A stretch of DNA of 51,677 nucleotides, taken from positions 1-51,677 of the forward strand of contig SFEA01000017.1 of NCBI GenBank assembly GCA_004557385.1, given 5' to 3'. This document shows, one piece after another, positions 30,868 through 40,481 of this stretch. The DNA is from Bacteroidales bacterium. Lineage in GTDB: Bacteria > Bacteroidota > Bacteroidia > Bacteroidales > Muribaculaceae. The notes beneath the pieces were generated by a model. The model was given only the letters and a program-made list of their open reading frames with translations, was not told where the DNA came from and ran no database searches. The position numbers and the translations under genes are program-made. Each line of letters begins with the position of its first letter. Position 1 is the first letter of the stretch.

Positions 30868-32694
30868 ATGAGCAAACCTTTGAGAAGTGAAGTGACAATG
30901 AGCGGCCGACGCATGGCAGGCGCCCGTGCACTGTGGATAGCAAACGGAATGAAAAAAGAGCAAATGGGCAAACCCATCATTGCCATCGTAAATTCGTTCA
31001 CACAATTTGTTCCCGGGCACACTCACCTGCACGAAATCGGTCAAATAGTAAAGGCTGAAATCGAGCGTCTGGGTTGCTACGCGGCTGAGTTCAACACCAT
31101 AGCAATCGACGACGGAATTGCTATGGGCCACGACGGAATGCTGTATTCGCTGCCATCGCGCGACTTGATTGCCGACAGCGTTGAATATATGGTGAACGCT
31201 CACCGTGCCGATGCAATGATTTGCATAAGCAACTGCGACAAAATCACTCCAGGCATGCTCATGGCATCGATGCGATTGAACATCCCTACCGTTTTTTGCT
31301 CTGGAGGGCCTATGGAAGCCGGACACCTCGGCAATCGCGCCCTCGACCTTATCGACGTGATGATTGACTCTGCCGACAGCTCGGTTGACGACGACACCGT
31401 GGCTAAGGTTGAAGAATTCGGCTGCCCAACTTGCGGCTCATGCTCAGGCATGTTCACCGCCAACTCAATGAACTGTCTTAACGAAGCCATCGGCATGGCA
31501 TTGCCGGGCAACGGCACCATTGTTGCCACACACACCAATCGCGTGGAATTATTCAAACGCGCCGCACAACAAATTGTGAAAAACGCCTACGCCTACTATC
31601 GCGACGACGACGACAGCGTGCTGCCTCGCAGCATAGCCACCCGCGAAGCAATGCTCAACGCCATGACTCTCGACATTGCAATGGGTGGCAGCACCAACAC
31701 CGTGCTTCACCTTCTTGCTATAGCCAACGAAGCCGGAGCAAATTTCACGATGAAGGATATTGACATGCTTTCGCGAAAAACTCCGGTGCTCTGCAAAGTG
31801 GCTCCTAACTCAAAAATCTATCACGTTGAGGACGTTAACCGCGCCGGCGGCATTATGTCAATCATGGGCATCCTTGCCAAACAAGGGCTTGTTGACACCA
31901 ATGTGAAACGCGTCGACGGACTTACTTTGGGACAAGCCATCGACAATTATTCAATTGAAGGCAGCAACTTCAGCAACGAGGCACGCGAACTGTGGCTCAG
32001 CGCACCGGCTGGTGTGCGCACCACCAAAATGGGTAGCCAATCGAGCCACTACAAAGAACTCGACGCTGACCGAGCCCAAGGTTGCATTCGCGATTTCGAA
32101 CACGCCTATGTGAAAGACGGTGGTTTGGCAGTGCTCTACGGCAACATCGCTAACGACGGCTGCGTGGTGAAGACTGCCGGCGTCGATGAAAGCATATTCC
32201 ACTTCACTGGCAAAGCCAAAGTATTCGAAAGTCAGGACGACGCCGTTGAAGGCATCCTTAACGACCAGGTTGAAGCCGGCGACGTGGTGGTTATCACCTA
32301 CGAAGGTCCAAAGGGCGGACCGGGTATGCAAGAAATGCTCTACCCAACATCGTACATCAAATCGAAGCACCTCGGCAAGTTGTGCGCACTCATCACCGAC
32401 GGCCGTTTCTCGGGCGGAACATCGGGATTGTCAATCGGTCACATCTCGCCTGAAGCTGCCCGCGGCGGAAACATCGCACTAGTGCACGACGGCGACATCA
32501 TCGACATCAACATTCCTGAGCGCACAATCAACCTGATGATTAGCGACGAAGAACTGGCTGCACGACGCGCTGCCGAAGAAGCTCTTGGCAACGCTGCTTT
32601 CAAGCCAAAGAAACGCAACCGCGTGGTTTCGAAGGCGCTGCAAGCCTACGCTTCGATGGTGACATCAGCCGACCGCGGCGGCGTGCGCGAATAA
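30868..32694 (+). CDS. ilvD: Dihydroxy-acid dehydratase
   Basis: The product has 608 residues, the normal length. It removes water from dihydroxyisovalerate and dihydroxymethylvalerate, the third shared step of valine, leucine and isoleucine synthesis. Cluster-binding and conserved motifs are CISNCDKITPGML (about residues 115-127), GCPTCGSCSGMFTANSMNCL (about 190-209) and ITDGRFSGGTSGLSIGHISP near residue 510. These fit the iron-sulfur enzyme of the IlvD/Edd family. It is the first structural gene behind the attenuator, followed by ilvB after 54 bases. Confidence 0.96.
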   Translation: MSKPLRSEVTMSGRRMAGARALWIANGMKKEQMGKPIIAIVNSFTQFVPGHTHLHEIGQIVKAEIERLGCYAAEFNTIAIDDGIAMGHDGMLYSLPSRDLIADSVEYMVNAHRADAMICISNCDKITPGMLMASMRLNIPTVFCSGGPMEAGHLGNRALDLIDVMIDSADSSVDDDTVAKVEEFGCPTCGSCSGMFTANSMNCLNEAIGMALPGNGTIVATHTNRVELFKRAAQQIVKNAYAYYRDDDDSVLPRSIATREAMLNAMTLDIAMGGSTNTVLHLLAIANEAGANFTMKDIDMLSRKTPVLCKVAPNSKIYHVEDVNRAGGIMSIMGILAKQGLVDTNVKRVDGLTLGQAIDNYSIEGSNFSNEARELWLSAPAGVRTTKMGSQSSHYKELDADRAQGCIRDFEHAYVKDGGLAVLYGNIANDGCVVKTAGVDESIFHFTGKAKVFESQDDAVEGILNDQVEAGDVVVITYEGPKGGPGMQEMLYPTSYIKSKHLGKLCALITDGRFSGGTSGLSIGHISPEAARGGNIALVHDGDIIDINIPERTINLMISDEELAARRAAEEALGNAAFKPKKRNRVVSKALQAYASMVTSADRGGVRE

Positions 32695-32748
32695 CCCAAC
32701 CAAAATAAACGACAAAAACTACATAATCAATTTTATATTTCTACTGTT

Positions 32749-34491
32749 ATGGAGCAGAAAATTTTAGGAGCTGAAGCACTGATACGCTCACTCATCGCCG
32801 AAGGTGTCGACACCACATTCGGCTATCCCGGAGGTGCCATAATACCAGTGTTCGACGTGCTCTACGACCACAAGAAAGAAATCCGAAATATTCTTGTTCG
32901 CCATGAACAAGGCGCCATTCACGCTGCACAAGGATTTGCCCGAGTCACCGGCAAACCCGGTGTTGTGATTGTCACATCCGGTCCGGGTGCCACTAACGTA
33001 ATCACCGGGCTTGGCGACGCTAATATGGACAGCACACCTTTGGTGGTAATCACCGGACAAGTAGGGTCGGCAGCTCTGGGCAGCGACGCCTTTCAAGAAA
33101 CCGACGTCATTGGCATCACACAGCCTCTCACCAAGTGGAGCTATCAAATACGCAGCGCCGAGGACATTGAATGGGCAGTGGCTCGCGCCTTCTATATTGC
33201 TATGTCAGGACGTCCGGGTCCGGTTGTGCTCGACTTTGCAAAAAATGCTCAAAACGAAAAAATCGAATGGAAAGACTACAAAAAGTGCAACTACATTCGC
33301 AGTTACGAGCCATTCCCCATCATCAACAAAGACGAACTGTGCGAAGCAGCCGACCTCATCAACGACTCTAAGCGCCCGTTCATCCTTGCCGGTAACGGCG
33401 TAACCATTTCGTGCGCCGAAAAAGAGCTGATTGAATTTGCCGAAAAAGCCGACATTCCAATGTGCAACACCTTGCTTGGCTTGTCGTCGGTTCCTTCCGA
33501 CCACAGGCTTAATGTGGGCATGATTGGCATGCACGGCAACGTAGCTTGCAACATAGCCACCATGAACTGCGACCTCATCATCGCCATTGGTATGCGCTTC
33601 AGCGACCGCGTGACCGGACACCCTGCCAAGTTTGCCCCTCAGGCTAAAATCATACACATCGACATCGACCGCAGCGAGTTCAACAAAAACATACTCGTTG
33701 ACGCCAGCATTCACGGCGATGCCAAGGAAGTGCTTCAACAACTGACGCCGCTCATTGCTCCCGCATCGCACGAAGAATGGCTGTCAAGCTTCGACGACGA
33801 CTGGAAGATTGAAAACGAAACCGTAATCTCACAAGAACTCAACCCTCAAGACGGACAAATCAAGATGGGACAAGTGGTGCGCAAAGTGAGCGAAGCATCA
33901 GGCAACAAGGCAATCTTGGTTACCGACGTAGGTCAGAACCAAATGCAAGCCGCGCGCTACTTCAAGTTCACACAGCCCCGCAGCATAATCACCTCAGGCG
34001 GACTCGGCACAATGGGCTTTGGCTTGCCGGCTGCCATTGGTGCACAAATAGCCGCACCCGACCGCACTGTTTGCTTCTTCACCGGCGACGGCGGACTGCA
34101 AATGACCGTTGAAGAGCTGGGCATGATTCTGCAATACAACCTGCCTGTAAAGATAATCCTGCTCAACAACAATTTCTTGGGCATGGTGCGCCAGTGGCAG
34201 GAGCTGTTCTATCACGAACGCTATAGCGAAACCGAAATGGTGAACCCCGACTTTGTCACCTTGTTCAAAGCCTACGGCATCCATGCCGAAGATGTTGAGG
34301 ACATCAACACCCTCGACGACGCCATCGACCGTATGCTCAAGCACAATGGTGCATATCTTCTTAACGTCAACATCGCCCCAGAGGAACTCGTTTACCCGAT
34401 GATTCCCGCCGGAAGCGTTCTCGACAACATTCTGCTCAGTCGCACTGAGAAATACACTAAGAAACCCAACACCGACTATGACAATCTCTAA
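32749..34491 (+). CDS. ilvB: Acetolactate synthase, large subunit
   Basis: The product has 580 residues, a thiamine-diphosphate enzyme that forms acetolactate or acetohydroxybutyrate from pyruvate and a second keto acid. The N-terminal domain has the catalytic Glu in VRHEQGAIHAAQGFAR. The central domain binds FAD (IGMRFSDRVTGHPAKFAP). The C-terminal domain carries the GDGGLQMTVEELG motif and LNNNFLGMVRQWQ. It is close in length to the biosynthetic IlvB/IlvI proteins, and the presence of an adjacent regulatory subunit supports a biosynthetic role. It overlaps ilvN by 14 bases. Confidence 0.96.
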   Translation: MEQKILGAEALIRSLIAEGVDTTFGYPGGAIIPVFDVLYDHKKEIRNILVRHEQGAIHAAQGFARVTGKPGVVIVTSGPGATNVITGLGDANMDSTPLVVITGQVGSAALGSDAFQETDVIGITQPLTKWSYQIRSAEDIEWAVARAFYIAMSGRPGPVVLDFAKNAQNEKIEWKDYKKCNYIRSYEPFPIINKDELCEAADLINDSKRPFILAGNGVTISCAEKELIEFAEKADIPMCNTLLGLSSVPSDHRLNVGMIGMHGNVACNIATMNCDLIIAIGMRFSDRVTGHPAKFAPQAKIIHIDIDRSEFNKNILVDASIHGDAKEVLQQLTPLIAPASHEEWLSSFDDDWKIENETVISQELNPQDGQIKMGQVVRKVSEASGNKAILVTDVGQNQMQAARYFKFTQPRSIITSGGLGTMGFGLPAAIGAQIAAPDRTVCFFTGDGGLQMTVEELGMILQYNLPVKIILLNNNFLGMVRQWQELFYHERYSETEMVNPDFVTLFKAYGIHAEDVEDINTLDDAIDRMLKHNGAYLLNVNIAPEELVYPMIPAGSVLDNILLSRTEKYTKKPNTDYDNL

Positions 34492-35047
34492 CACTTTATA
34501 TACTGTAGCCGTTTTTTCGGAAAACCGTGTGGGTCTGCTCAACCAGATTTCAATCATCTTCACACGCCGAAAACTCAACATCGAGACTCTCACCGTTTCG
34601 CCATCGTCGATTAAAGGTGTGCATAAATTCACCATCACCACCTACACCGACAAGCAGACCATACAAAAGTTGGTGCTGCAAATCGAAAAACGAATAGATG
34701 TGCTCAAGGCATTCTATTACACCGACGACGAAATTGTGTTCCAAGAAATAGCACTCTACAAGGTGCCCACCATCAACCTCATCGACGAGCCTAACCTCGA
34801 ATCAATCATTCGCAGGCACAACGCACGCATCCTTGAGATTGCTCGCGAATACACCGTGATTGAAAAAACCGGTCAAAGCGACGAAGTGGAAGCCCTGTTT
34901 GAAGAACTCAAAAAATACGACATTCGCCAATTTGTTCGCAGCGGTCGCGTGGCAATCACCAAATCGCCTGCCGAGTATGTAACCATGTTCATCGAAGAAC
35001 AAGAAAAACGACGTATGCCTAAAGAGAAATGGAGCGACAAAGAATAA
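34478..35047 (+). CDS. ilvN: Acetolactate synthase, regulatory small subunit
   Basis: The product has 189 residues. An N-terminal ACT domain (TLYTVAVFSENRVGLLNQIS, then RRKLNIETLTVSPS and KFTITTYTD) is followed by a C-terminal domain found in the longer IlvH/IlvN type (about residues 85-165, with VIEKTGQSDEVEALFEELKKY). It confers valine feedback sensitivity on the large subunit and raises its activity. The gene overlaps ilvB by 14 bases at its start and the thioesterase gene by 19 bases at its end, so coupled translation is likely. Confidence 0.93.
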   Translation: MTISNTLYTVAVFSENRVGLLNQISIIFTRRKLNIETLTVSPSSIKGVHKFTITTYTDKQTIQKLVLQIEKRIDVLKAFYYTDDEIVFQEIALYKVPTINLIDEPNLESIIRRHNARILEIAREYTVIEKTGQSDEVEALFEELKKYDIRQFVRSGRVAITKSPAEYVTMFIEEQEKRRMPKEKWSDKE

Positions 35048-35778
35048 AAGAATATAGCCACCGCTACTTCTTAGCGCCGGGCGAATGTACCCCCGAAGGC
35101 GAGATGCCAATCACGCTTTTGCTCACGCGCATCATTGAAGTTGCCACCGAGCATGCCGACATGTGGGGCGTGGGCTATTCTACCCTCGTCACCAGCAACG
35201 AGTCGTGGGTGCTCACAAGGGTGACCATCGAAATGACCAAGATGCCGCCTGTGAACAAAAAGTATGTCTTCACCACCTGGATTGAAAACTACAATCGACG
35301 TTTCTCGCAGCGTAATTTCGAAATATCCGACGAAGAAGGCAACGTGATGGGCTATGCCCGCACAATATGGGTGGTTATAAACAGCGCGACGCGCGAAAGC
35401 GTCGACATCTCGAAGTTCAGCTATATGTCGGAGGTGGTGTCGCAGCACCCCTGCCCCATCGAGCCGCAATCGAAACTGCAACCCGTGAGCCAAGGCTCAA
35501 GCGCTCACTACTGCTTCAAGTATTGCGACCTCGATATCAACCAGCACGTCAACAGCGTACGCTATGCCGAGTTGCTTATGAACCAACTGCCGCTCGAGGC
35601 TTATCAAGCCAACCGTGTTAAGCGATTCGAGATATCCTACATACGCGAATGCCGATACGCCGAGGACGTTGCCGTGAAAGTGGACAGCTCCACCAACGAC
35701 GTCCGCCTCGAAATCACCGATGCCGAAGGCAACAGCCATTGTCGCGCACGCATACTGCTTGAGCCTCGCAACGAATAA
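35029..35778 (+). CDS. Acyl-ACP thioesterase (FatA/FatB-like)
   Basis: The product has 249 residues and is a double hot-dog fold enzyme of the bacterial acyl-ACP thioesterase family (PF01643 type). The first hot-dog includes LAPGECTPEGEMPITLLL and TSNESWVLTRVTIEM. The second includes the conserved HYCFKYCDLDINQHVNSVRY, whose Asp, Asn and His form the likely catalytic set. It would release free fatty acids from acyl-ACP. It starts inside ilvN and precedes ilvC, so it belongs to the ilv operon, which I recall as a recurrent arrangement in Bacteroidetes. A link to branched-chain acyl chains made from valine or leucine precursors is a reasonable inference. Confidence 0.9.
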   Translation: MERQRIKEYSHRYFLAPGECTPEGEMPITLLLTRIIEVATEHADMWGVGYSTLVTSNESWVLTRVTIEMTKMPPVNKKYVFTTWIENYNRRFSQRNFEISDEEGNVMGYARTIWVVINSATRESVDISKFSYMSEVVSQHPCPIEPQSKLQPVSQGSSAHYCFKYCDLDINQHVNSVRYAELLMNQLPLEAYQANRVKRFEISYIRECRYAEDVAVKVDSSTNDVRLEITDAEGNSHCRARILLEPRNE

Positions 35779-35843
35779 AAAAACAAATAACAAAATAATA
35801 AACTAACGGTTTTTTAAACCAAATATTTTAAATTTTTAAAACT

Positions 35844-36887
35844 ATGGCAATATTAAATTTTGGCGGTGTTGAAGAACAAGTAATCACCCGCGAAGAATTC
35901 ACTCTTGAGAAAGCAAGAGAAGTATTGAAAGATGAAACAATTGCCGTTATCGGCTACGGCGTACAAGGTCCAGGCCAAAGCATGAACCTCCGCGACAACG
36001 GTTTTAACGTAATCGTTGGCCAACGCCAAGGCAAGACTTTCGAAAAAGCCATCAACGACGGCTGGAAGCCAGGCGAAACACTCTTCAGCATCGAAGAAGC
36101 ATGTCAACGCGGCACAATCATCATGTGCTTGCTTAGCGACGCTGCTGTGATGTCGGTTTGGCCAACAATCAAGCAATACCTCACCCCGGGCAAAGCACTC
36201 TATTTCTCACACGGTTTTGCAATCACCTGGAACGACCGCACAGGCTGCGTGCCTCCAACCGACATCGACGTCATCATGGTGGCTCCTAAAGGCTCTGGCA
36301 CATCGCTGCGCACCATGTTCCTCGAAGGACGTGGCTTGAACAGCTCATACGCTATCTACCAAGACGTAACCGGTCGCGCCTACGAACGCACCATCGCCCT
36401 TGGCATCGGCATCGGCTCGGGCTACTTGTTTGAAACCACTTTCCAACGCGAAGCCACTTCTGACCTTACCGGCGAACGCGGTTCGCTCATGGGCGCAATC
36501 CAAGGCCTGCTTTTGGCTCAATACGAAGTGCTCCGCGAAAACGGTCACACACCAAGCGAAGCCTTCAACGAAACTGTTGAAGAACTCACCCAATCGCTCA
36601 TGCCTCTCTTTGCCGAAAAGGGTATGGACTGGATGTATGCCAACTGCTCTACTACCGCTCAACGTGGCGCACTCGATTGGATGACTCCATTCCACGATGC
36701 CATCAAGCCTGTTGTTCAACGCCTCTACGAGAGCGTGAAATCGGGCAACGAAGCTCAAATTTCCATCGACAGCAACTCGCAACCCGACTACCGCGACAAG
36801 CTCAACGAAGAATTGCGTGCTCTGCGCGAAAGCGAGATGTGGCAAACTGCCGTTACCGTTCGCAAACTCCGTCCCGAAAACAACTAA
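35844..36887 (+). CDS. ilvC: Ketol-acid reductoisomerase
   Basis: The product has 347 residues, near the class I length (about 330-350). It isomerises and reduces acetolactate or acetohydroxybutyrate with NADPH, the second shared step of branched-chain amino acid synthesis. The nucleotide-binding motif is VIGYGVQGPGQSMNLRDNG (about residues 33-51), with a cofactor loop VGQRQGKTFEKA. Metal-binding acidic motifs appear in SDLTGERGSLMGAIQGLLLA and NETVEELTQ. It is the last gene of the operon, preceded by a 65-base gap and followed by a strong terminator. Confidence 0.95.
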   Translation: MAILNFGGVEEQVITREEFTLEKAREVLKDETIAVIGYGVQGPGQSMNLRDNGFNVIVGQRQGKTFEKAINDGWKPGETLFSIEEACQRGTIIMCLLSDAAVMSVWPTIKQYLTPGKALYFSHGFAITWNDRTGCVPPTDIDVIMVAPKGSGTSLRTMFLEGRGLNSSYAIYQDVTGRAYERTIALGIGIGSGYLFETTFQREATSDLTGERGSLMGAIQGLLLAQYEVLRENGHTPSEAFNETVEELTQSLMPLFAEKGMDWMYANCSTTAQRGALDWMTPFHDAIKPVVQRLYESVKSGNEAQISIDSNSQPDYRDKLNEELRALRESEMWQTAVTVRKLRPENN

Positions 36888-36948
36888 TCAGATAATTCGT
36901 GAGTATTTACAATAAGTTCGACATAAATCGAGCATAATGCACACTTGT

Positions 36949-36986
36949 GGTTCATTCCAAAGAAAACTAAAAATTTGGAATGAACC
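36949..36986 (+). terminator. Intrinsic terminator of the ilv operon
   Basis: GGTTCATTCCAAA (36949-36961) pairs perfectly with TTTGGAATGAACC (36974-36986) over 13 base pairs. It is followed by GCTTTATATTTTTAATTTTTTTT. Confidence 0.88.
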
Positions 36987-37039
36987 GCTTTATATTTTTA
37001 ATTTTTTTTAAAATATGCCACAAAACAAGTAATTATCTC

Positions 37040-37070
37040 TTGTTTTTTAGAATTATAATCTGTAATTTCG
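37040..37070 (+). promoter_or_regulatory. Probable promoter of def
   Basis: TTG (37040-37042), a 20-base spacer and TAATTTCG (37063-37070) match the consensus except for one base. It lies 87 bases before the ATG. Confidence 0.5.
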
Positions 37071-37156
37071 CAGAAAACATATAAACAACAGCAACCGACT
37101 ACTTTGTATTTGGTTTCGCCGCAGATGGTAAAACCAACAATAAACATATAGCTACT

Positions 37157-37717
37157 ATGATTCTTCCAATTTATTTATACGGGCATCCTGTATTGAGACA
37201 AACTGCCGCATGCATCGATGCCTCCTACCCCGAACTGAGCACACTGCTCGAAAATATGAAGGAAACCATGTATGCCAGCGACGGCATTGGCATTGCAGCC
37301 CCGCAAGTGGGCGTAAGCGCAAAGATTGTGTACATCGACGCCTCGTGCCTTGCCGACACTTTCCCCGAACTTGCCGACAGCAAAATGGTGCTTATCAACC
37401 CTGAAGTGACTGTGATTGACGACGGCAAAAAACTCACCCGCGAAGAAGGTTGCCTCAGCCTGCCCGGCATTCACGAAAACGTCACCCGAATCGAAAAAAT
37501 TCACCTGAAATGGCAAGACGAGAACTTTGAAGTTCACGAAAAAGACATCGAAGGCTACTTGGCTCGCGTGGTGCAGCACGAATGCGACCACCTCGACGGC
37601 AAAGTGTTCATCGACCACATCTCACCAATCCGCAAGCAACTCATCAACGGCAAGTTGAAGAAGATTGTCGATGGCAAAGTGCGCTGCACTTATCGCACTC
37701 GCGGAGTGAAAAAATAA
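37157..37717 (+). CDS. def: Peptide deformylase
   Basis: The product has 186 residues and is a metal-dependent enzyme that removes the formyl group from the N-terminal methionine of new proteins. All three family motifs are present: GIGIAAPQVG (residues 43-52), EEGCLSLPG with the metal-binding Cys, and QHECDHLDGKVFID with the HExxH-type zinc or iron site. The C-terminal tail ends in a basic run (RTRGVKK). It stands between the ilv terminator and the two-component genes and could be co-transcribed with them. Confidence 0.96.
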   Translation: MILPIYLYGHPVLRQTAACIDASYPELSTLLENMKETMYASDGIGIAAPQVGVSAKIVYIDASCLADTFPELADSKMVLINPEVTVIDDGKKLTREEGCLSLPGIHENVTRIEKIHLKWQDENFEVHEKDIEGYLARVVQHECDHLDGKVFIDHISPIRKQLINGKLKKIVDGKVRCTYRTRGVKK

Positions 37718-37814
37718 GCCTCGCCATTATTCTCCTATACCAATTTGATAACCCGTTTTTTAAAATATTTTGAAATATACGCAGTTTGATTATTTAACTT
37801 TTCAAATTCGACCT

Positions 37815-38534
37815 ATGAATACAAAAATACTTATTGTCGATGACGAAGAATCGATTTGTGAAATACTGCAATACAACCTTGAACTGGAAGGTTATTCCGT
37901 AACCGTGGTTTCAAGTGCCGAGCAAGCACTCAAGCAGGACATAAAATCGTTTTCGCTCATCATTCTCGACATTATGATGAAAAACATGAATGGATTTGAA
38001 TTTGCAAAGAAACTGAAATCAAATACTGAAACAGAATTTACACCAATCATGTTTTGCAGCGCACTCAACAGCGAAGATGCGCGCATCAAAGGGCTTAACA
38101 TTGGTGGCGACGACTATATCACCAAGCCATTCCGCATTCGCGAAGTGCTTGCCCGCGTACGCAGCTTGCTGCGCCGCTCACAAATGGTGCAGCGTTTTAG
38201 CCAAACCGACACTGCTGCCGTCGACGACAGCACCGACATTGAATTCAAAAGCTTGTACATACATCGCAAAAACAAGCAATGCATAATCGACAATGAGCCC
38301 GTAAGACTCACCAAAACTGAATTCGAGCTATTGCAATTTTTCCTCTCAAACCCAAATTGCATTTACACTCGCAAAGAAATCATTGCAAAGATTTGGGGTC
38401 GCAACGACGATGTCACCGAACGTGCCATCGACACAAACATCACACGCTTGCGCAAGAAGATTGGCGACTATGGCAAGTACTTAACAACTCGTTTGGGCTA
38501 CGGCTATGGATTCCAAACTCAATTGGAGAAATAG
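37815..38534 (+). CDS. Response regulator, OmpR family
   Basis: The product has 239 residues from the ATG at 37815. A start at 37770 would add 15 residues before the usual MNTKILIVDDEE beginning. The receiver domain has the acidic pair in VDDEES, phospho-acceptor D52 in LIILDIMMKNMNG and the conserved Lys in DYITKPF. A winged-helix DNA-binding domain covers about residues 145-236 (LTKTEFELLQFF, RAIDTNITRLRKKIG, TRLGYGYGF). It overlaps the histidine kinase gene by 29 bases, so it forms a pair with it. Targets are unknown. Confidence 0.93.
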   Translation: MNTKILIVDDEESICEILQYNLELEGYSVTVVSSAEQALKQDIKSFSLIILDIMMKNMNGFEFAKKLKSNTETEFTPIMFCSALNSEDARIKGLNIGGDDYITKPFRIREVLARVRSLLRRSQMVQRFSQTDTAAVDDSTDIEFKSLYIHRKNKQCIIDNEPVRLTKTEFELLQFFLSNPNCIYTRKEIIAKIWGRNDDVTERAIDTNITRLRKKIGDYGKYLTTRLGYGYGFQTQLEK

Positions 38535-39570
38535 CAAACTATTGCGCGCTTTTGCCGTATCCTCAGCAGCATTCTGGATACTAACCATAGTATTCGTCTT
38601 CATGCTGCTATACGTCAATTCGCTCGCCACAAGGTGGATAATCATAGTAGTCTACCTGGTGATTACCACGTTGTGCAATGTGGCTGCCTCGCTATACATC
38701 TATGCAAACATCCACGATGCCCAGATAGTGCTGCGGCTGGTTAAAAGCGTGCTGCAAAACAAAGAGCCAGAAATTCCCCATAACATTTGGCAGAAGCATT
38801 TAAAGCTGATTGCCAACATGATTTACTCGCAAGCCAAGAAGGTTCAAGACGAAAAAAACCTTATCAGGCTTAAACAGCAAAAGAAAATCGAAGAGCAAAA
38901 AGAGCTGCTCTTATCAAAACAAGTGCTTGCCAACAATCTTAACCACGAGATTAAAACGCCCATTGGCATCATTCAAGGATACATCGACACCTTGATTGAC
39001 CACGACGACGAGATACCGCCCGAAATGCGTCGGCAATTCCTTAGAAAATGCCTCGACAACACCCAACGTCTGCAAAACATTGCTTATAACATAAGCTTGA
39101 TAACACGCATTGAAAACGGCAGAGAAGCCATTCAGATGTATAGTGTGAACCTTACAGAGGAAGTAAGCAGTATTGCCGACGACCTCACGCCGATTCTTGA
39201 GAAACACAGCATACGTTTTATCAACCGTTTGCCCGACACAATGATTGTTCACTCTAACAAGAATGTGATATACGGAATATTCAGCAATCTGATAAAGAAT
39301 GCAGCCTTCTATTCGGGCGGCACAACGATTGTGGTAGAAATAATCGACCGTAAACATTTGTCGTTTCACGACAATGGCAAGGGTGTTGCACCCGAATATC
39401 TGCAAAAAATATTTGAGCGCTTCTATCGAATTGACCTCGACAAAAAACGCAACCTCAGCAGCAGCGGCCTGGGTCTGTCAATCGTAAAGGAATCAGTGGA
39501 ATTGTGCGGATGGAAAATCAGCGCTCACAACTATCAGAATGGTGGTTTGCAATTCATCATCACCCTATAG
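38506..39570 (+). CDS. Sensor histidine kinase with almost no external sensor
   Basis: The product has 354 residues. Two membrane helices lie at about residues 14-38 and 44-68, separated by only about five residues (NSLAT), so there is no periplasmic sensor domain. A charged coiled region (110-140) leads to the HisKA domain with H147 in NNLNHEIKTPIG. The ATPase domain has the N box (FSNLIKNAAFYSGG), the G1 box (HDNGKGV), FERFYRIDLDK and the G2 box (SSGLGLSIV). Kinases of this build often sense a membrane partner or membrane state. The gene overlaps its response regulator and converges on the radical SAM gene, overlapping by 6 bases. Confidence 0.92.
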   Translation: MDSKLNWRNSKLLRAFAVSSAAFWILTIVFVFMLLYVNSLATRWIIIVVYLVITTLCNVAASLYIYANIHDAQIVLRLVKSVLQNKEPEIPHNIWQKHLKLIANMIYSQAKKVQDEKNLIRLKQQKKIEEQKELLLSKQVLANNLNHEIKTPIGIIQGYIDTLIDHDDEIPPEMRRQFLRKCLDNTQRLQNIAYNISLITRIENGREAIQMYSVNLTEEVSSIADDLTPILEKHSIRFINRLPDTMIVHSNKNVIYGIFSNLIKNAAFYSGGTTIVVEIIDRKHLSFHDNGKGVAPEYLQKIFERFYRIDLDKKRNLSSSGLGLSIVKESVELCGWKISAHNYQNGGLQFIITL

Positions 39571-40479
39571 CATACTGCCCTGAATTATATGCTCGCGCAT
39601 CAATCGGTTGTTTAAACGATGAGTGAACTCGTAGTTTTTCATACCCCATCGCGGAAAAACGAGCAACTCGGCTGGCGATTGCGACACGAATCGCTCAACT
39701 GCCAAGTCGCTGCGCAAATGCTGCAGCACCTGCAAGCACACGTCGATGTACTCGTCGGCGGTCCATTCAATTAGCTCTACCTCGCCATTAGCATACATCT
39801 GGGCAAGACGCGTGCCGCGTATCACTTGCAACTGATGCAACTTCACAGTCGACAACGGCAACTGAGAGATACGTCGAGCAGTTGCAATAAAGTCATCAAC
39901 TCCTTCGCCCGGAAGCCCCAAAATCAGATGGGCACCACACATCACGCCGCTCTGCACCGTGCGCTGCACAGCATCCACCACATCAGCCCACGAGTGGCCA
40001 CGGTTGATTAACTGCAGCGTGCGGTCGTGAGAAGTTTCCACCCCATATTCAACCATAACAAAAGTGCGCATTGCCAATTGCGAAAGATATTGCAGCAAAT
40101 CGTCTGGCATGCAATCAGGGCGTGTGGCAATAATGAGTCCCACAACGCCATCTTGGCTAAGAGCCTCCTCGTAGAGCTGCTTCAGCCGAGCGATATTGGC
40201 ATACGTGTTGGTATAAGCCTGAAAATAAGCCAGATATTGCATCTGAGGGTACTTCCTCGCGAAAAACTCCTTGCCTTTCGTTATTTGTTCGGCAACCGAT
40301 ATGCGCGTTTGGCAATAGGCTGGATTAAACGACTGGTTGTTGCAATAAATGCAGCCACCATAGCCCTTAGTGCCGTCGCGATTAGGGCACATAAAACCTG
40401 CATCGATGGCAATCTTCTGCACCTTACCGGCGAAGTGCTTGCGCAGAAACTCACCGTAATCGTAATAGCCAACCGCCAT
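39565..40479 (-). CDS. YhcC-type radical SAM protein (TIGR01212 family)
   Basis: The product has 304 residues. The iron-sulfur ligands are C31, C43 and C46 in the pattern CPNRDGTKGYGGCIYC, which is the widened cysteine spacing of the YhcC group rather than the usual CxxxCxxC. Further family marks are IIATRPDCMPDDLL, VEYGVETSHDRTLQLINRGH and LILGLPGEG. The reaction is unknown; relatives with the same cysteine spacing (Elp3-like, HemN-like) modify nucleosides or cofactors. It begins 2 bases after the aroC stop and is the third gene of a ybaK-aroC-yhcC unit. Confidence 0.9.
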   Translation of the reverse strand: MAVGYYDYGEFLRKHFAGKVQKIAIDAGFMCPNRDGTKGYGGCIYCNNQSFNPAYCQTRISVAEQITKGKEFFARKYPQMQYLAYFQAYTNTYANIARLKQLYEEALSQDGVVGLIIATRPDCMPDDLLQYLSQLAMRTFVMVEYGVETSHDRTLQLINRGHSWADVVDAVQRTVQSGVMCGAHLILGLPGEGVDDFIATARRISQLPLSTVKLHQLQVIRGTRLAQMYANGEVELIEWTADEYIDVCLQVLQHLRSDLAVERFVSQSPAELLVFPRWGMKNYEFTHRLNNRLMREHIIQGSML

Positions 40480-40481
40480 GA

